This document shows, in pieces, positions 56,756-64,000 of a DNA stretch of 64,000 nucleotides. The notes beneath the pieces were generated by a model that was not told where the DNA came from, made no database searches, and saw only the letters and a program-made list of their open reading frames with translations. The stretch's first letter is position 1; the number at the start of each line of letters is the position of its first letter. The translations under genes and the position numbers were made by a program. The stretch spans positions 248,001 through 312,000 of the forward strand of contig CAVZSO010000003.1 in NCBI GenBank assembly GCA_963777975.1, in the 5' to 3' direction. Source of the DNA: CSP1-4 sp963777975. GTDB taxonomy: Bacteria; Chloroflexota; Limnocylindria; Limnocylindrales; CSP1-4.

Positions 56756-57472
56756 ATGACGGAGTCAGGGTTCGATTGGCAACGCCTGGCGACAGCGACG
56801 CCGGAGGTCCATGCCGAGCCACGGCGATCGACGCTGCCGACCGCGACGGCGCGGTGGCTGGCCATCGGCGCGCTCGTCGTGGCCGTCGCCCTGACCGGGA
56901 TCGCTCTGGCCGCCACCGCGCCGAGTCCCGCGCTGGTCATCGACGGCGCCGAGGGTGGCCAGGCGATCGCCACAGCCGACGCTACCCCATTGGGCGCGGC
57001 CGGTCCCACCGGAGCGCCCATCACGGTCGACGTGGATGGGGCGGTGATGCACCCTGGGCTCGTCACCCTGCCAGCCGGCAGCCGCATCGGGGACGCCGTG
57101 GCCGCGGCGGGCGGCTTCACGCCGGCAGCTGACGCACGCGCCGCTGCGTCCATCAACCTCGCGGCGCCGCTCGTCGATGGCGGCCAGGTCAGCGTACCCG
57201 ATCGTGGAGCGGCGTCGGCCGCGGGCCCGGCCATGCCTGTCGCGAGTGCGGCGAGTGGGCCGGCTGTCGCTTCGGGACCGATCGACCTCGCGACAGCCAC
57301 CGCCGCGCAGCTCGACACCCTGCCTGGCATCGGCCCGGTGACGGCCCAGAAGATCCTGGCGGCACGGGACGAAGCGCCGTTCACGTCGGTCGACGACCTC
57401 CTGAAGCGCAAGGTGGTGGGGCCCTCCACGTTCGAGAAGATCAAGGCGCTGGTGACCGTGAACGGGCGCTAG
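56756..57472 (+). CDS. comEA: ComEA-like DNA-binding competence protein
   Basis: A 238-residue DNA receptor for uptake. Seen: one membrane helix near the N-terminus (about residues 34-55, AIGALVVAVALTGIALAA), a SLBB domain (VDVDGAVMHPGLVTLPAGSRIGDAVAAAGG, region about 95-130), an Ala-rich linker, and a C-terminal helix-hairpin-helix pair TAAQLDTLPGIGPVTAQKIL and VDDLLKRKVVGPSTFEKIK. ATG 56756 has GGAGG nine bases upstream; the longer frame is shadow sequence. It is followed by comEC and holA, the classic order. Confidence 0.92.
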   Translation: MTESGFDWQRLATATPEVHAEPRRSTLPTATARWLAIGALVVAVALTGIALAATAPSPALVIDGAEGGQAIATADATPLGAAGPTGAPITVDVDGAVMHPGLVTLPAGSRIGDAVAAAGGFTPAADARAAASINLAAPLVDGGQVSVPDRGAASAAGPAMPVASAASGPAVASGPIDLATATAAQLDTLPGIGPVTAQKILAARDEAPFTSVDDLLKRKVVGPSTFEKIKALVTVNGR

Positions 57473-57513
57473 CACGCCACTCGGCCGCGGGCGCGTGCGG
57501 CGGGGCCGAGAAC

Positions 57514-60057
57514 ATGCTCCATCTCTCCCGTCCCATCTGGCTGGCGATCGGGGCTGGCGCGGCCGCCGGCGCGGCCGTGCAGGTCGGCATGTCGCCCCTG
57601 GTCCTGCTCGCGGCCGGCATCGGCCTCGTCGCGCTCGGCTGGTCGACCCCGGCCCTGGCACGGGTCCGTGGCGTCGTCGCGGCGGTGGCGCTCGGCATCG
57701 TGCTCATCGCGGTGCGAACGTGCGCCGGGCCTGTCGCGGTCGATCTGGCTCCGGTCGGCGAGCGAGGCGTCTGGACTGCGCGCGTAGCCAGCATCGCCGG
57801 CACCGCCGAAGGCCATCAGCGGGCGACCCTCGTGCTCGAGCCACCGGGCCACGGTCGTGTCTATGCTCGCCTGCCTCGTTACCCGGTGGTGGCACCGGGC
57901 GACGCGATCGGCTTCGACGCCCGACTCCAGGCCCTACCGGACGACGACTTCGGTGCCTACCTGGGCCGGCTCGGGGTGACCGCCACGGCCGAGGTTCGCG
58001 GCCTGACCATCGTCCGCCACAGCGACGACCCGATCGAGTCGATCCGGCGTGATGCCGACGCCGCGCTGGCGGCGATCCTTCCAGAGCCCGAGGCGGGACT
58101 GGCGTCGGGCGTCATGATCGGCCTCCGGGACCGCGTCGATCGCGACCTGGCCGCTGACCTGACGACAGCCGGGCTGAGTCACATCGTGGCTATCAGCGGC
58201 TGGAACATCGCCGTCGTCGCCGGCCTCATCGCGGCGCTCTTGCATCGGTGGCCAAGACGACGGCGGGCAGTGGCCATGATCGCCGCGATCGCCATCTACA
58301 CCGTGCTTGCGGGCGCGTCTCCGAGCGTCGTACGCGCCGCACTCATGGCCGGCGTCGTGCTCTCCGCGCGCGAGCTCGGCCGCCCGGGCCGGGCGGCGGC
58401 CGCGCTGGGTCTGGCGGCCCTGGCGATGCTCGTCGCAGAGCCGTCGACCGTGCTGGACGCCGGCTTCCTCCTGTCGGTCGCGGCCACGGCCGGACTCCTG
58501 GCGTGGGCGACGCCGCTGACACGTCACCTGGCGGCCCGATCGCCGGCCTGGATGCCGGCCTGGATCGTGGAGGCGCTCGGGGTGTCGCTGGCGGCCCAGG
58601 CCGCGACCTTGCCCATCGTCCTCGTCGCCTTCGGCCGGCTCTCGCTCGTGGCGCCGGCCGCGAACCTCGCCGCGGCGGGGCTCGTGTTGCCCGCGATGGT
58701 CGTCGGCGCCGTCGCCGTGCCGGTCGGCTGGCTGGTCGATGCAGGGCTACCGGATGCCATCGGTGCCCCGGTCGCGCTGGCGGCCCGGGGCACGTTCGGG
58801 CTGCTCATCGCCATCGGCCGGGCCGCCGCGCGGGTCCCGTTCGCGTCCCTCGAGCTGCCTCCGATCGTGGCCATCCTGCTGGCCGCGGTCACGGTGGTCG
58901 GTCTCGCCATCGTCGCCGTGGGACGGTCGCGGCTCCGGTCGTCGGCTGCCGCGTGGGCTGACTGCGCTCGACCCAGCCTCCGCGGACCAAGCCTCGCCCG
59001 AGGCCCCGGACCCGTCGACCGGTCCCTCGGATCGGCCCGCCACATCCGCGACCGGCCCGCCTCGTGCCTGCCCATGCCCTCGACCGATCCTCGACCGCCG
59101 CACGACTCTGGCTGGCCGCGCTGGCCGTGGTCGTCGTCGGCTCCGTGCTGGCGGCGAGCTCGCGACCAGACGGTCGCCTCCGCGTGACGGTCCTCGATGT
59201 CGGGCAGGGAGATGCCATCCTCGTCGAGGGCGACGCCGGGACGCGGATGCTCGTCGATGGTGGGCCCGACCCGGACCGCCTGCTGATCGTGCTCGACGAA
59301 CGACTGCCGGCCTGGGACCGGCGTATCGACCTCGTCGTGCTGACGCATCCGCACGAGGATCACGTGGCTGGCCTGGCCATCCTCCTCGAGCGATATCGGG
59401 TCCGGACCGTGGCCGAGGTCGGCATGCACGGTCCCGGGCCTGGCTATGCCGCCTTCCACGCCACCCTCGACCGCCTCGGGATCGACCGTCGTCGCCTGGC
59501 GACAGGCGATCGACTTCGCGTCGACGGCACGACCATCGAGGTCCGATGGCCCCCGCGTGGCAGTGTGCCGTTGGAACCATCGGACACCGGCACAGGCATC
59601 AACAACGTGTCTGCCGTCCTCGATCTGCGCTTCGGTGTTCGCCGCTTGCTGCTGATGGGTGACGTGGAGGAGGCCATCGACCCGCAGCTCATCGCGGCGG
59701 GCATCGCGGACGGCCGCCGCCTCGACCTCCTCAAGGTCGCGCATCACGGGAGTCGGACCGCCTCGACCGAGGCGTTCCTCGCCGCCCTTCGCCCTCGGGT
59801 CGCCGTCATCAGCGCGGGCACGGGCAATCCCTACGGACATCCCACCCGCCAGACGCTCGATCGCCTCGCGGCCATCGGCGCCGGGGTCTTCCGGACCGAT
59901 ACCGACGGCACGGTGACGATCGAGACAGATGGACGAGATCTGCGCGTGGCTCACAGCGGTGGACGGGCAGCAGCGGCGGCACAGTGGCCGGCGGCACAGT
60001 GGCCGGCCTGCCGCCGGCTGCCGACCCCGCGACCCGCTACCGGTGCGCGACGCCTAG
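57514..60057 (+). CDS. comEC: ComEC DNA channel with hydrolase domain, frameshifted
   Basis: The polytopic DNA-uptake channel. Seen: N-terminal helices and OB-like domain (residues about 1-160), the competence domain with LSHIVAISGWNIAVVAGLI and further helices up to about 490, then in a second frame LWLAALAVVVVGSVLA, LDVGQGDAILVEG, VVLTHPHEDHVAGLAIL (metallo-beta-lactamase HxHxDH-like site), MGDVEEAIDP and VAHHGSRTASTEAF. The frame changes near 59,000. The second frame has no stop before holA; a compensating change near 60,000 would end the gene at TAG 60057, and the total is then divisible by three. It follows comEA by 41 bases. Confidence 0.9.
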
Positions 60058-60066
60058 AATCGGCCC

Positions 60067-60174
60067 GTGGATCCCCGACCGAGCTGGCACTGCTGGCACC
60101 GCTCGCGTCGCCACGGCCCGGCGCGGCGCACGACGGCCGTGGGACGCCGGGCGGGGCCGACCGCCGAGCGATGA
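60067..60174 (+). CDS. Possible 35-codon leader ORF before holA
   Basis: A GTG at 60067, six bases after TAGAAT (60055-60060), opens a 35-residue Arg/His/Trp-rich frame (start MDPRPSWHCWHRS) whose TGA overlaps the holA ATG as ATGA. The -10 spacing matches the leaderless pattern of other genes here. It could couple holA translation to a leaderless message, or be chance in GC-rich sequence. Confidence 0.25.
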   Translation: MDPRPSWHCWHRSRRHGPARRTTAVGRRAGPTAER

Positions 60175-61283
60175 GCGTGGCCACGACCAACCTGGCCTAC
60201 TTCTGGGGCGAGGACGCCTGGGGCATGGAGCGCGCCGTGCGTCGCATGGCGCTCGTGCTCGGGGGCGACGACCGAAGGGGCGACGGGCTCGTCGATGGCG
60301 CAGCGCCCCTGGAGATCTGGCGCGTCGATGCCGAAGCCGAGACGAGCGGTGGGATCGGCTCGGCCGCTCGCCTCCTGGATCGGATCGCCGAGCGCCTGGG
60401 CACGGCGCCGCTCTTCGGAGGCGGCACGCTGGTCATGCTCCGCCAGCCGTCGCCCCTGCTGCGCGAGAAGGCGAATCGCGAACGGCTCGTGGCGCTCATC
60501 GGTGATGTTCCGTCCGGCAATGCGCTGGCCATCACGGAGCTCGCCGACGGCGGCTCGCGACCGTCGAAGGCCGCCGAGGGCCTGCGCGAGGCAGTCAAGG
60601 AGCGTGGCGGCACCGTCCGTGAGTACCCGGCGCTGACGCGCGAGCGCATGGAACGCTGGATCGCGGAGCGCGCCGGCGAGCTCGGGCTGACCCTTGGCCA
60701 GGGCGCCGCCCGTCTGTTGGCGGAGCGCGTCGGAGCGTTCGTCCGGGAGGGCGACGTCGATCGCCGGCGCCAGACCGAGCTGGCCGACGGGGAGCTGGAG
60801 AAGCTCGCCCTGCTACGCCCCGACGGCGTCGCGACACGCGAAGACGTCGCGGAATCGGTGCCGGAGGCGATCCCGGGCTCGACGTGGGCGTTCCTCGACG
60901 CCGTCGCCCTGCGACATCCCGCGGACGCCGCCCGGATCGCGGAACGGCTCCTCGACGGGGGGACACCGCTGCCCGTGCTCCTGGCCCAGGTCCATCGTCG
61001 GCTGCGGGAGCTGGTCGTCGTGCGCGATCACCTGGCGGCCGGAACGCGTCCCGCGGACCTGGTGCGCGAGCTGAAGCTGCAACCGTATCGGGCGCAGAAG
61101 CTGGCCGAGCAGGCCGGTGCATGGGCGCCCGCCGAGCTGGACGGCGCCCTCGACGGCCTCCTGGAGCTCGACCTCGCGAGCAAGGGCATCAGCCTCGATG
61201 GCGGATCGCGGGCGATGTCGGACGCGCGCTCGGCGCTCGGGCTCCAGGCCTGGATCACCGATTCGATCGCGCGCACCCGGTAG
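60171..61283 (+). CDS. holA: DNA polymerase III delta subunit
   Basis: The clamp-loader delta subunit, 370 residues. Seen: N-terminal TTNLAYFWGEDAWGMERAV, APLFGGGTLVMLRQPSPLLR, GNALAITELADGG, RERMERWIAERAGELG, GAARLLAERVGAFVREGD, ELEKLALL and the C-terminal collar helices with VLLAQVHRRLRELVVVRDHL, ELKLQPYRAQKLAEQA and LDLASKGISLDGG. The ATG at 60171 is chosen as the domain start; the frame is open upstream into comEC but that part is low complexity. It follows comEA-comEC as in Bacillus-type clusters. Confidence 0.9.
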   Translation: MSVATTNLAYFWGEDAWGMERAVRRMALVLGGDDRRGDGLVDGAAPLEIWRVDAEAETSGGIGSAARLLDRIAERLGTAPLFGGGTLVMLRQPSPLLREKANRERLVALIGDVPSGNALAITELADGGSRPSKAAEGLREAVKERGGTVREYPALTRERMERWIAERAGELGLTLGQGAARLLAERVGAFVREGDVDRRRQTELADGELEKLALLRPDGVATREDVAESVPEAIPGSTWAFLDAVALRHPADAARIAERLLDGGTPLPVLLAQVHRRLRELVVVRDHLAAGTRPADLVRELKLQPYRAQKLAEQAGAWAPAELDGALDGLLELDLASKGISLDGGSRAMSDARSALGLQAWITDSIARTR

Positions 61284-61316
61284 GCGCGACGGCGCGGTCG
61301 TCGAGGGATCAGCCGC

Positions 61317-61571
61317 CTATTCGGCGGACGACCAGGCTTCCTCCTGGAGGACCCGGTCCGACTCGATGGCGAAGACGCAGCGGCTCTCGGAAAGGTCGAG
61401 CAGCTCGATCAGCTCCGGATCGATGTACAGCTGGTGGCAGTCCTCGCAGAGGCCGCCCGGGATGCCGAAGCAGAGCCGTTCGACGCCGTCATCGAGACGA
61501 AAGGTCGTGTCGAAGCGCGTGTTGACGAGCTGACGCGCGCACTGAGGGCAGCGCTCCCGTAGCCGCGACAT
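61317..61571 (-). CDS. YgiT-type zinc-finger protein
   Basis: An 84-residue protein with RCPQCARQLVNTRFDTTF and GGLCEDCHQLYIDPELIELLD, two CxxC knuckles as in YgiT-type zinc fingers, some of which act as antitoxins. No HigB/MqsR-like partner is next to it. It is the last gene on the minus strand after obgE-nadD-rsfS, 218 bp past rsfS, and may be expressed separately. Confidence 0.75.
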   Translation of the reverse strand: MSRLRERCPQCARQLVNTRFDTTFRLDDGVERLCFGIPGGLCEDCHQLYIDPELIELLDLSESRCVFAIESDRVLQEEAWSSAE

Positions 61572-61663
61572 CGCTTTCGATCGACCTCACCGTTCTCGGA
61601 CCGGACCCAGCCGGTCTCGTGGAAGGCGAGTGTGGGAAGCGTTGCCCTGACGCCACATCCCCC

Positions 61664-61691
61664 GGAGGTACTGGTCACGGGTAGTACCTCC
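61664..61691. promoter_or_regulatory. Inverted repeat between rsfS and zinc-finger gene
   Basis: GGAGGTACT (61664-61672) and AGTACCTCC (61683-61691) form a perfect 9-bp inverted repeat with a 10-base spacer, 93 bases before the zinc-finger ATG. It could be an operator or a terminator of the upstream operon; there is no T tract. Confidence 0.4.
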
Positions 61692-61789
61692 GCAGGTCAG
61701 GACGGGTGCTGGCGCAGCGGCGGCGCGAGCGGCAGACCGTCAGAAGCGAGCGGGAGAAGGCGCCGGCCGCCAGCTGCCGCTGAGATCGG

Positions 61790-62248
61790 CTACTGCACCC
61801 GGAGCAGCGTCGGCGCATCGGCCCAGAGCTTCTCCAGGCCGTAGTAGTCGCGCTCGGGCGGGGCGAAGACGTGGACGATGACGGCGCCGAAGTCGAGCAG
61901 CACCCAGTGCGCTCCGGGCAGCCCTTCGCGCCCGATGGGCAACGTCCCGTCCGCTTTGAGACCTTCCACGATCCCGTCAGCGATGGCGCCGAGCTGACGC
62001 TCCGAGCCGCCAGAGCAGATGACCAGGTAGTCCGCCAGCGTCGTCAGCTCGCCGACGCCGATGAGCACGACGTCCGATGCCTTCTTGTCGGTCGCCAGGT
62101 CGACGATCCGACGCGCGAAGGCGAGCGCCTCCGCGTCGCCCATCGGCGGCATCGGCGTGTCCCGCGCGGGCAGACCCGGCCGACGCGTCGGCGCGACCTT
62201 GGTCACACGGGTCCGCCCGGGCGCCCGCCCGGTCATGCCTGGCTCCAT
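61790..62248 (-). CDS. rsfS: Ribosomal silencing factor RsfS
   Basis: RsfS binds ribosomal protein uL14 and blocks subunit joining in slow growth. Seen: ALAFARRIVDLATDKKASDVVLIGV, TTLADYLVICSGGSERQLGAIADGIVEGL, HWVLLDFGAVIVHVFAPPERDYYGLEKLW (regions). The start is unsure: ATG 62248 gives a basic 30-residue lead (GRAPGRTRVTKVAPTRRPG); ATG 62152 or 62143 gives the usual family length of about 118-121 residues. It follows nadD by 34 bases or more in the obgE-nadD-rsfS operon. Confidence 0.93.
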   Translation of the reverse strand: MEPGMTGRAPGRTRVTKVAPTRRPGLPARDTPMPPMGDAEALAFARRIVDLATDKKASDVVLIGVGELTTLADYLVICSGGSERQLGAIADGIVEGLKADGTLPIGREGLPGAHWVLLDFGAVIVHVFAPPERDYYGLEKLWADAPTLLRVQ

Positions 62249-62282
62249 GTTCGGTCGGCGAGCGAGGATCGGGTCGGCATGG

Positions 62283-62930
62283 TCAGTTCTTGCTCCACAA
62301 CACGGCGGGATAGAGGGCATGGTCACGGATGTAGGCCTCGACCGGGGCCGGCACCAGGTACCGGATGGATCGGCCTTCGCCGACCAGTCGTCGGATGGCG
62401 GTCGCCGAGTGCCCGAGCTCCGGTCCATCGAGGATGCGGATGCGATCCTCCTGGCCGGGGAAGTGCTCGGCCAACCAGGCACGAGCCGGGATGCGGCCGC
62501 CCTGCCGCGGCGCGGCCGCGATGCGGACCATGTCGAGGAGTCGGTTCGGCTCACGCCACGTCGGCAACCCCTGGAGGGCCTCGACGGACATGATCCAGGT
62601 CAGCTCGTCGGGCGAGGCGTCGGGAGCCGGTGGCGCGTCTCGCAGGGCTTCGGCTGTCTCGACGGCGTAGCTCGGGCCTGGTCGATCGAGTTCGACGCTC
62701 GAGAGGACGAAGGCCGGCTCGTCGGCGATCGCGAGGGCGACCATCGCCGCTCGGTGGCTCGGTGCCGTGATCACCCGATCCGGCTTGTGCGGCGGCTGGC
62801 CGGCGGGCACGAACAGGATGCCGTCCAGGTCGAGCTCCTCGCGCGCTGTCTGGGCGAGCGCCAGGTGGCCGTCATGGATGGGGTCGAAGGTGCCACCGAG
62901 GATGCCCCAGGCACCAGTCCGCTGCCTCAC
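62283..62930 (-). CDS. nadD: Nicotinate-nucleotide adenylyltransferase
   Basis: A 215-residue enzyme making deamido-NAD from nicotinate mononucleotide and ATP. Seen: N-terminal GILGGTFDPIHDGHLALAQ with the GGxFDPxHxGH nucleotidyltransferase motif, FVPAGQPPHKP, ITAPSHRAAMVALAI and the C-terminal SATAIRRLVGEGRSIRYLVP with the SxTxxR motif. The ATG overlaps the obgE stop as ATGA, showing cotranscription. Confidence 0.97.
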   Translation of the reverse strand: MRQRTGAWGILGGTFDPIHDGHLALAQTAREELDLDGILFVPAGQPPHKPDRVITAPSHRAAMVALAIADEPAFVLSSVELDRPGPSYAVETAEALRDAPPAPDASPDELTWIMSVEALQGLPTWREPNRLLDMVRIAAAPRQGGRIPARAWLAEHFPGQEDRIRILDGPELGHSATAIRRLVGEGRSIRYLVPAPVEAYIRDHALYPAVLWSKN

Positions 62931-64000
62931 GCCCAGAGCTCCGGCTCCCAGGCCAGCTCGACCGACCCGATACGGACCGCGTCGCCGACCTCGACGCCGG
63001 CACGCCGGAGCTCGCGGTCGATGCCCAGCCTGGCGAGGTCGCGCTGGAACCGCTCGGCCGACTCCTCGTTGTCGAAGTCGGTCTGGGCGGCCAGGCGCTC
63101 GATGCGCTTGCCCCGAACGCGGAAGCCGTCGGCTTCGTGCTCGACGCTGAAGCCTTCGCGCATCTCGTCGAAGCGGTGGACGACGACGCCGGTCGAGGCC
63201 GGCGGTTCGGCCATCTCCTCGAAGCTCGGCAGCAGCTCCGCGAGCGCCGTGGTCAGGCTGTCGAGGCCGTCGCGGGCCATGGCGGAGATGGCGACGACCG
63301 GCAGGTCCTGGGCGCGGCGTGCGGCCAGGAACGCCTTCCGGTGGCCGGCCGCATCCGGCAGGTCGGTCTTGTTGGCGACGACCAGCATGGGCTTCTCGAG
63401 GAGCGTCTCGTCGTGCAGGCCGAGCTCCTCCCGGATGACCGCGTAGTCGGCTTCTGGGTCGCGGGCGGCGATGTCCACGACGTGCACCAGGATGCGCGTG
63501 CGCTCGACGTGCCGAAGGAAGGCGTGACCGAGGCCCGCGCCCGAGCTGGCGCCTTCGATGAGACCGGGCACGTCGGCGATGGTCGGCCGTCGATGGTCTT
63601 GCGCATCGACCGCCTCGAGGTCGAGGACGCCCAGGTTCGGGGTCAGGGTCGTGAAGGGATAGGCGGCGATCTTGGGATCGGCCGCCGTCAGGGCGGCGAG
63701 GAGGGTCGACTTGCCGGCGTTGGGCAGCCCGACGAGCCCGATGTCGGCGATGAGCCGGAGCTCGAGCCGCAGCTGGCGATCCTCGCCGGGTTCGCCCTTC
63801 TGGGCATGGCGCGGTGTTCGATGGGTGGCGGTCGCGAAATGGACGTTGCCAAGCCCACCGCGCCCGCCGCGGGCGACCATCACCCGCTGGCCCGTGGCCA
63901 CGAGGTCGGCGATCAGGTCGCCGCTGCGCTCGTCGAAGACGCCGGTCCCCGGCGGCACGGTCAGCTCCAGCTCTGTCCCGGCCTTGCCGTGCCGCCGCGA
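62927..64000 (-). CDS. obgE: GTPase ObgE (5' part outside the window)
   Basis: A ribosome-associated GTPase truncated by the window edge. The visible part starts inside the Gly-rich Obg domain (KAGTELELTVPPGTGVFDE, VMVARGGRGGLGNVHFAT), then the G domain with G1 IGLVGLPNAGKSTLL, switch I FTTLTPNLGV, G3 DVPGLIEGAS, G4 NKTDLPDA and G5 SAMA, and an OCT domain at the end (FRVRGKRIERLAAQTDF, VRIGSVELAWEP). The in-frame sequence continues to base 64000 with no start. It is upstream of and overlaps nadD. Confidence 0.96.
   Translation of the reverse strand, partial: SRRHGKAGTELELTVPPGTGVFDERSGDLIADLVATGQRVMVARGGRGGLGNVHFATATHRTPRHAQKGEPGEDRQLRLELRLIADIGLVGLPNAGKSTLLAALTAADPKIAAYPFTTLTPNLGVLDLEAVDAQDHRRPTIADVPGLIEGASSGAGLGHAFLRHVERTRILVHVVDIAARDPEADYAVIREELGLHDETLLEKPMLVVANKTDLPDAAGHRKAFLAARRAQDLPVVAISAMARDGLDSLTTALAELLPSFEEMAEPPASTGVVVHRFDEMREGFSVEHEADGFRVRGKRIERLAAQTDFDNEESAERFQRDLARLGIDRELRRAGVEVGDAVRIGSVELAWEPELWA

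Noticed and set aside
59064..61283. True fusion of the ComEC hydrolase domain with DNA polymerase III delta
   Set aside because: The joining segment is low complexity, both proteins have normal separate boundaries, and a stop at 60057 in the adjacent frame fits the length; a frame error is simpler.

Overview
The window is about 70 percent G+C, densely coding on both strands, with 4-bp ATGA/GTGA overlaps inside operons. No rRNA is present, so taxonomy is inference only. HrcA with an exact CIRCE operator, several LLM (F420-type) oxidoreductases, a DnaE2/ImuB mutasome, a DUF5679 zinc ribbon, CCA-encoding tRNA genes and probable leaderless promoters together suggest a Chloroflexota-like bacterium (possibly Limnocylindria), probably from a metagenome assembly.

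Layout. 0.2-3.4 kb: nitroreductase divergent from an acyl-CoA synthetase, then a lipoprotein. 3.4-6.4 kb: dnaJ-prmA-membrane protein-HIT-lipoprotein operon (minus), divergent from a polysaccharide deacetylase. 7.3-10.1 kb: ABC exporter (ATPase plus two permeases). 10.3-11.1 kb: decayed regulator/nuclease-like pseudogene. 11.4-15.2 kb: hrcA-grpE-dnaK behind a promoter and CIRCE. 15.3-23.7 kb: LLM enzyme, lepA-CPBP-hemW operon (minus), methyltransferase, CHRD protein, S20 with a histone-H1-like tail. 23.7-27.3 kb: gap-pgk-eno glycolytic operon. 27.5-32.7 kb: DUF5679, nucleoside phosphorylase, a large stalked surface protein, a membrane protein. 32.7-43.0 kb: DNA-damage region with dnaE2 and imuA-imuB-DUF6504 under LexA-like boxes, interrupted by an M23 peptidase, a HerA-like ATPase and a 32-residue membrane peptide. 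43.1-45.1 kb: two-component system. 45.1-50.0 kb: tRNA-Ala(CGC), P450, Mth938-like protein, YgjP-like peptidase, DoxX protein, DUF4242-cyclase fusion, tRNA-Ala(GGC). 50.0-56.5 kb: LLM enzyme, leuS, a CGNR regulator divergent from a run of tiny membrane-protein genes, another LLM enzyme, a DUF1905/YdeI protein. 56.7-61.3 kb: comEA-comEC-holA. 61.3-64.0 kb: obgE-nadD-rsfS operon (minus) and a YgiT-type zinc finger; obgE runs off the window.

How genes work together. The genes recall the classic Firmicute cluster nadD-rsfS-comEA-comEC-holA-rpsT-lepA-hemW-hrcA-grpE-dnaK-dnaJ-prmA, here broken into separated, partly inverted blocks. The SOS genes form a probable inducible mutagenesis module: RecA-like ImuA, clamp-binding ImuB and the polymerase DnaE2.

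Quality caveat. More than twenty genes that should be intact, including leuS, pgk, prmA, hemW and dnaK, need one or more frame corrections. Most need removal of one base (or addition of two). I treat these as probable sequence errors and annotate the whole gene. Only the regulator at 10.3-11.1 kb looks truly decayed, because it also carries an internal stop. The most novel-looking region is 54.4-55.0 kb, where paired 17-bp repeats bracket a strong promoter ahead of tandem tiny membrane-protein genes.
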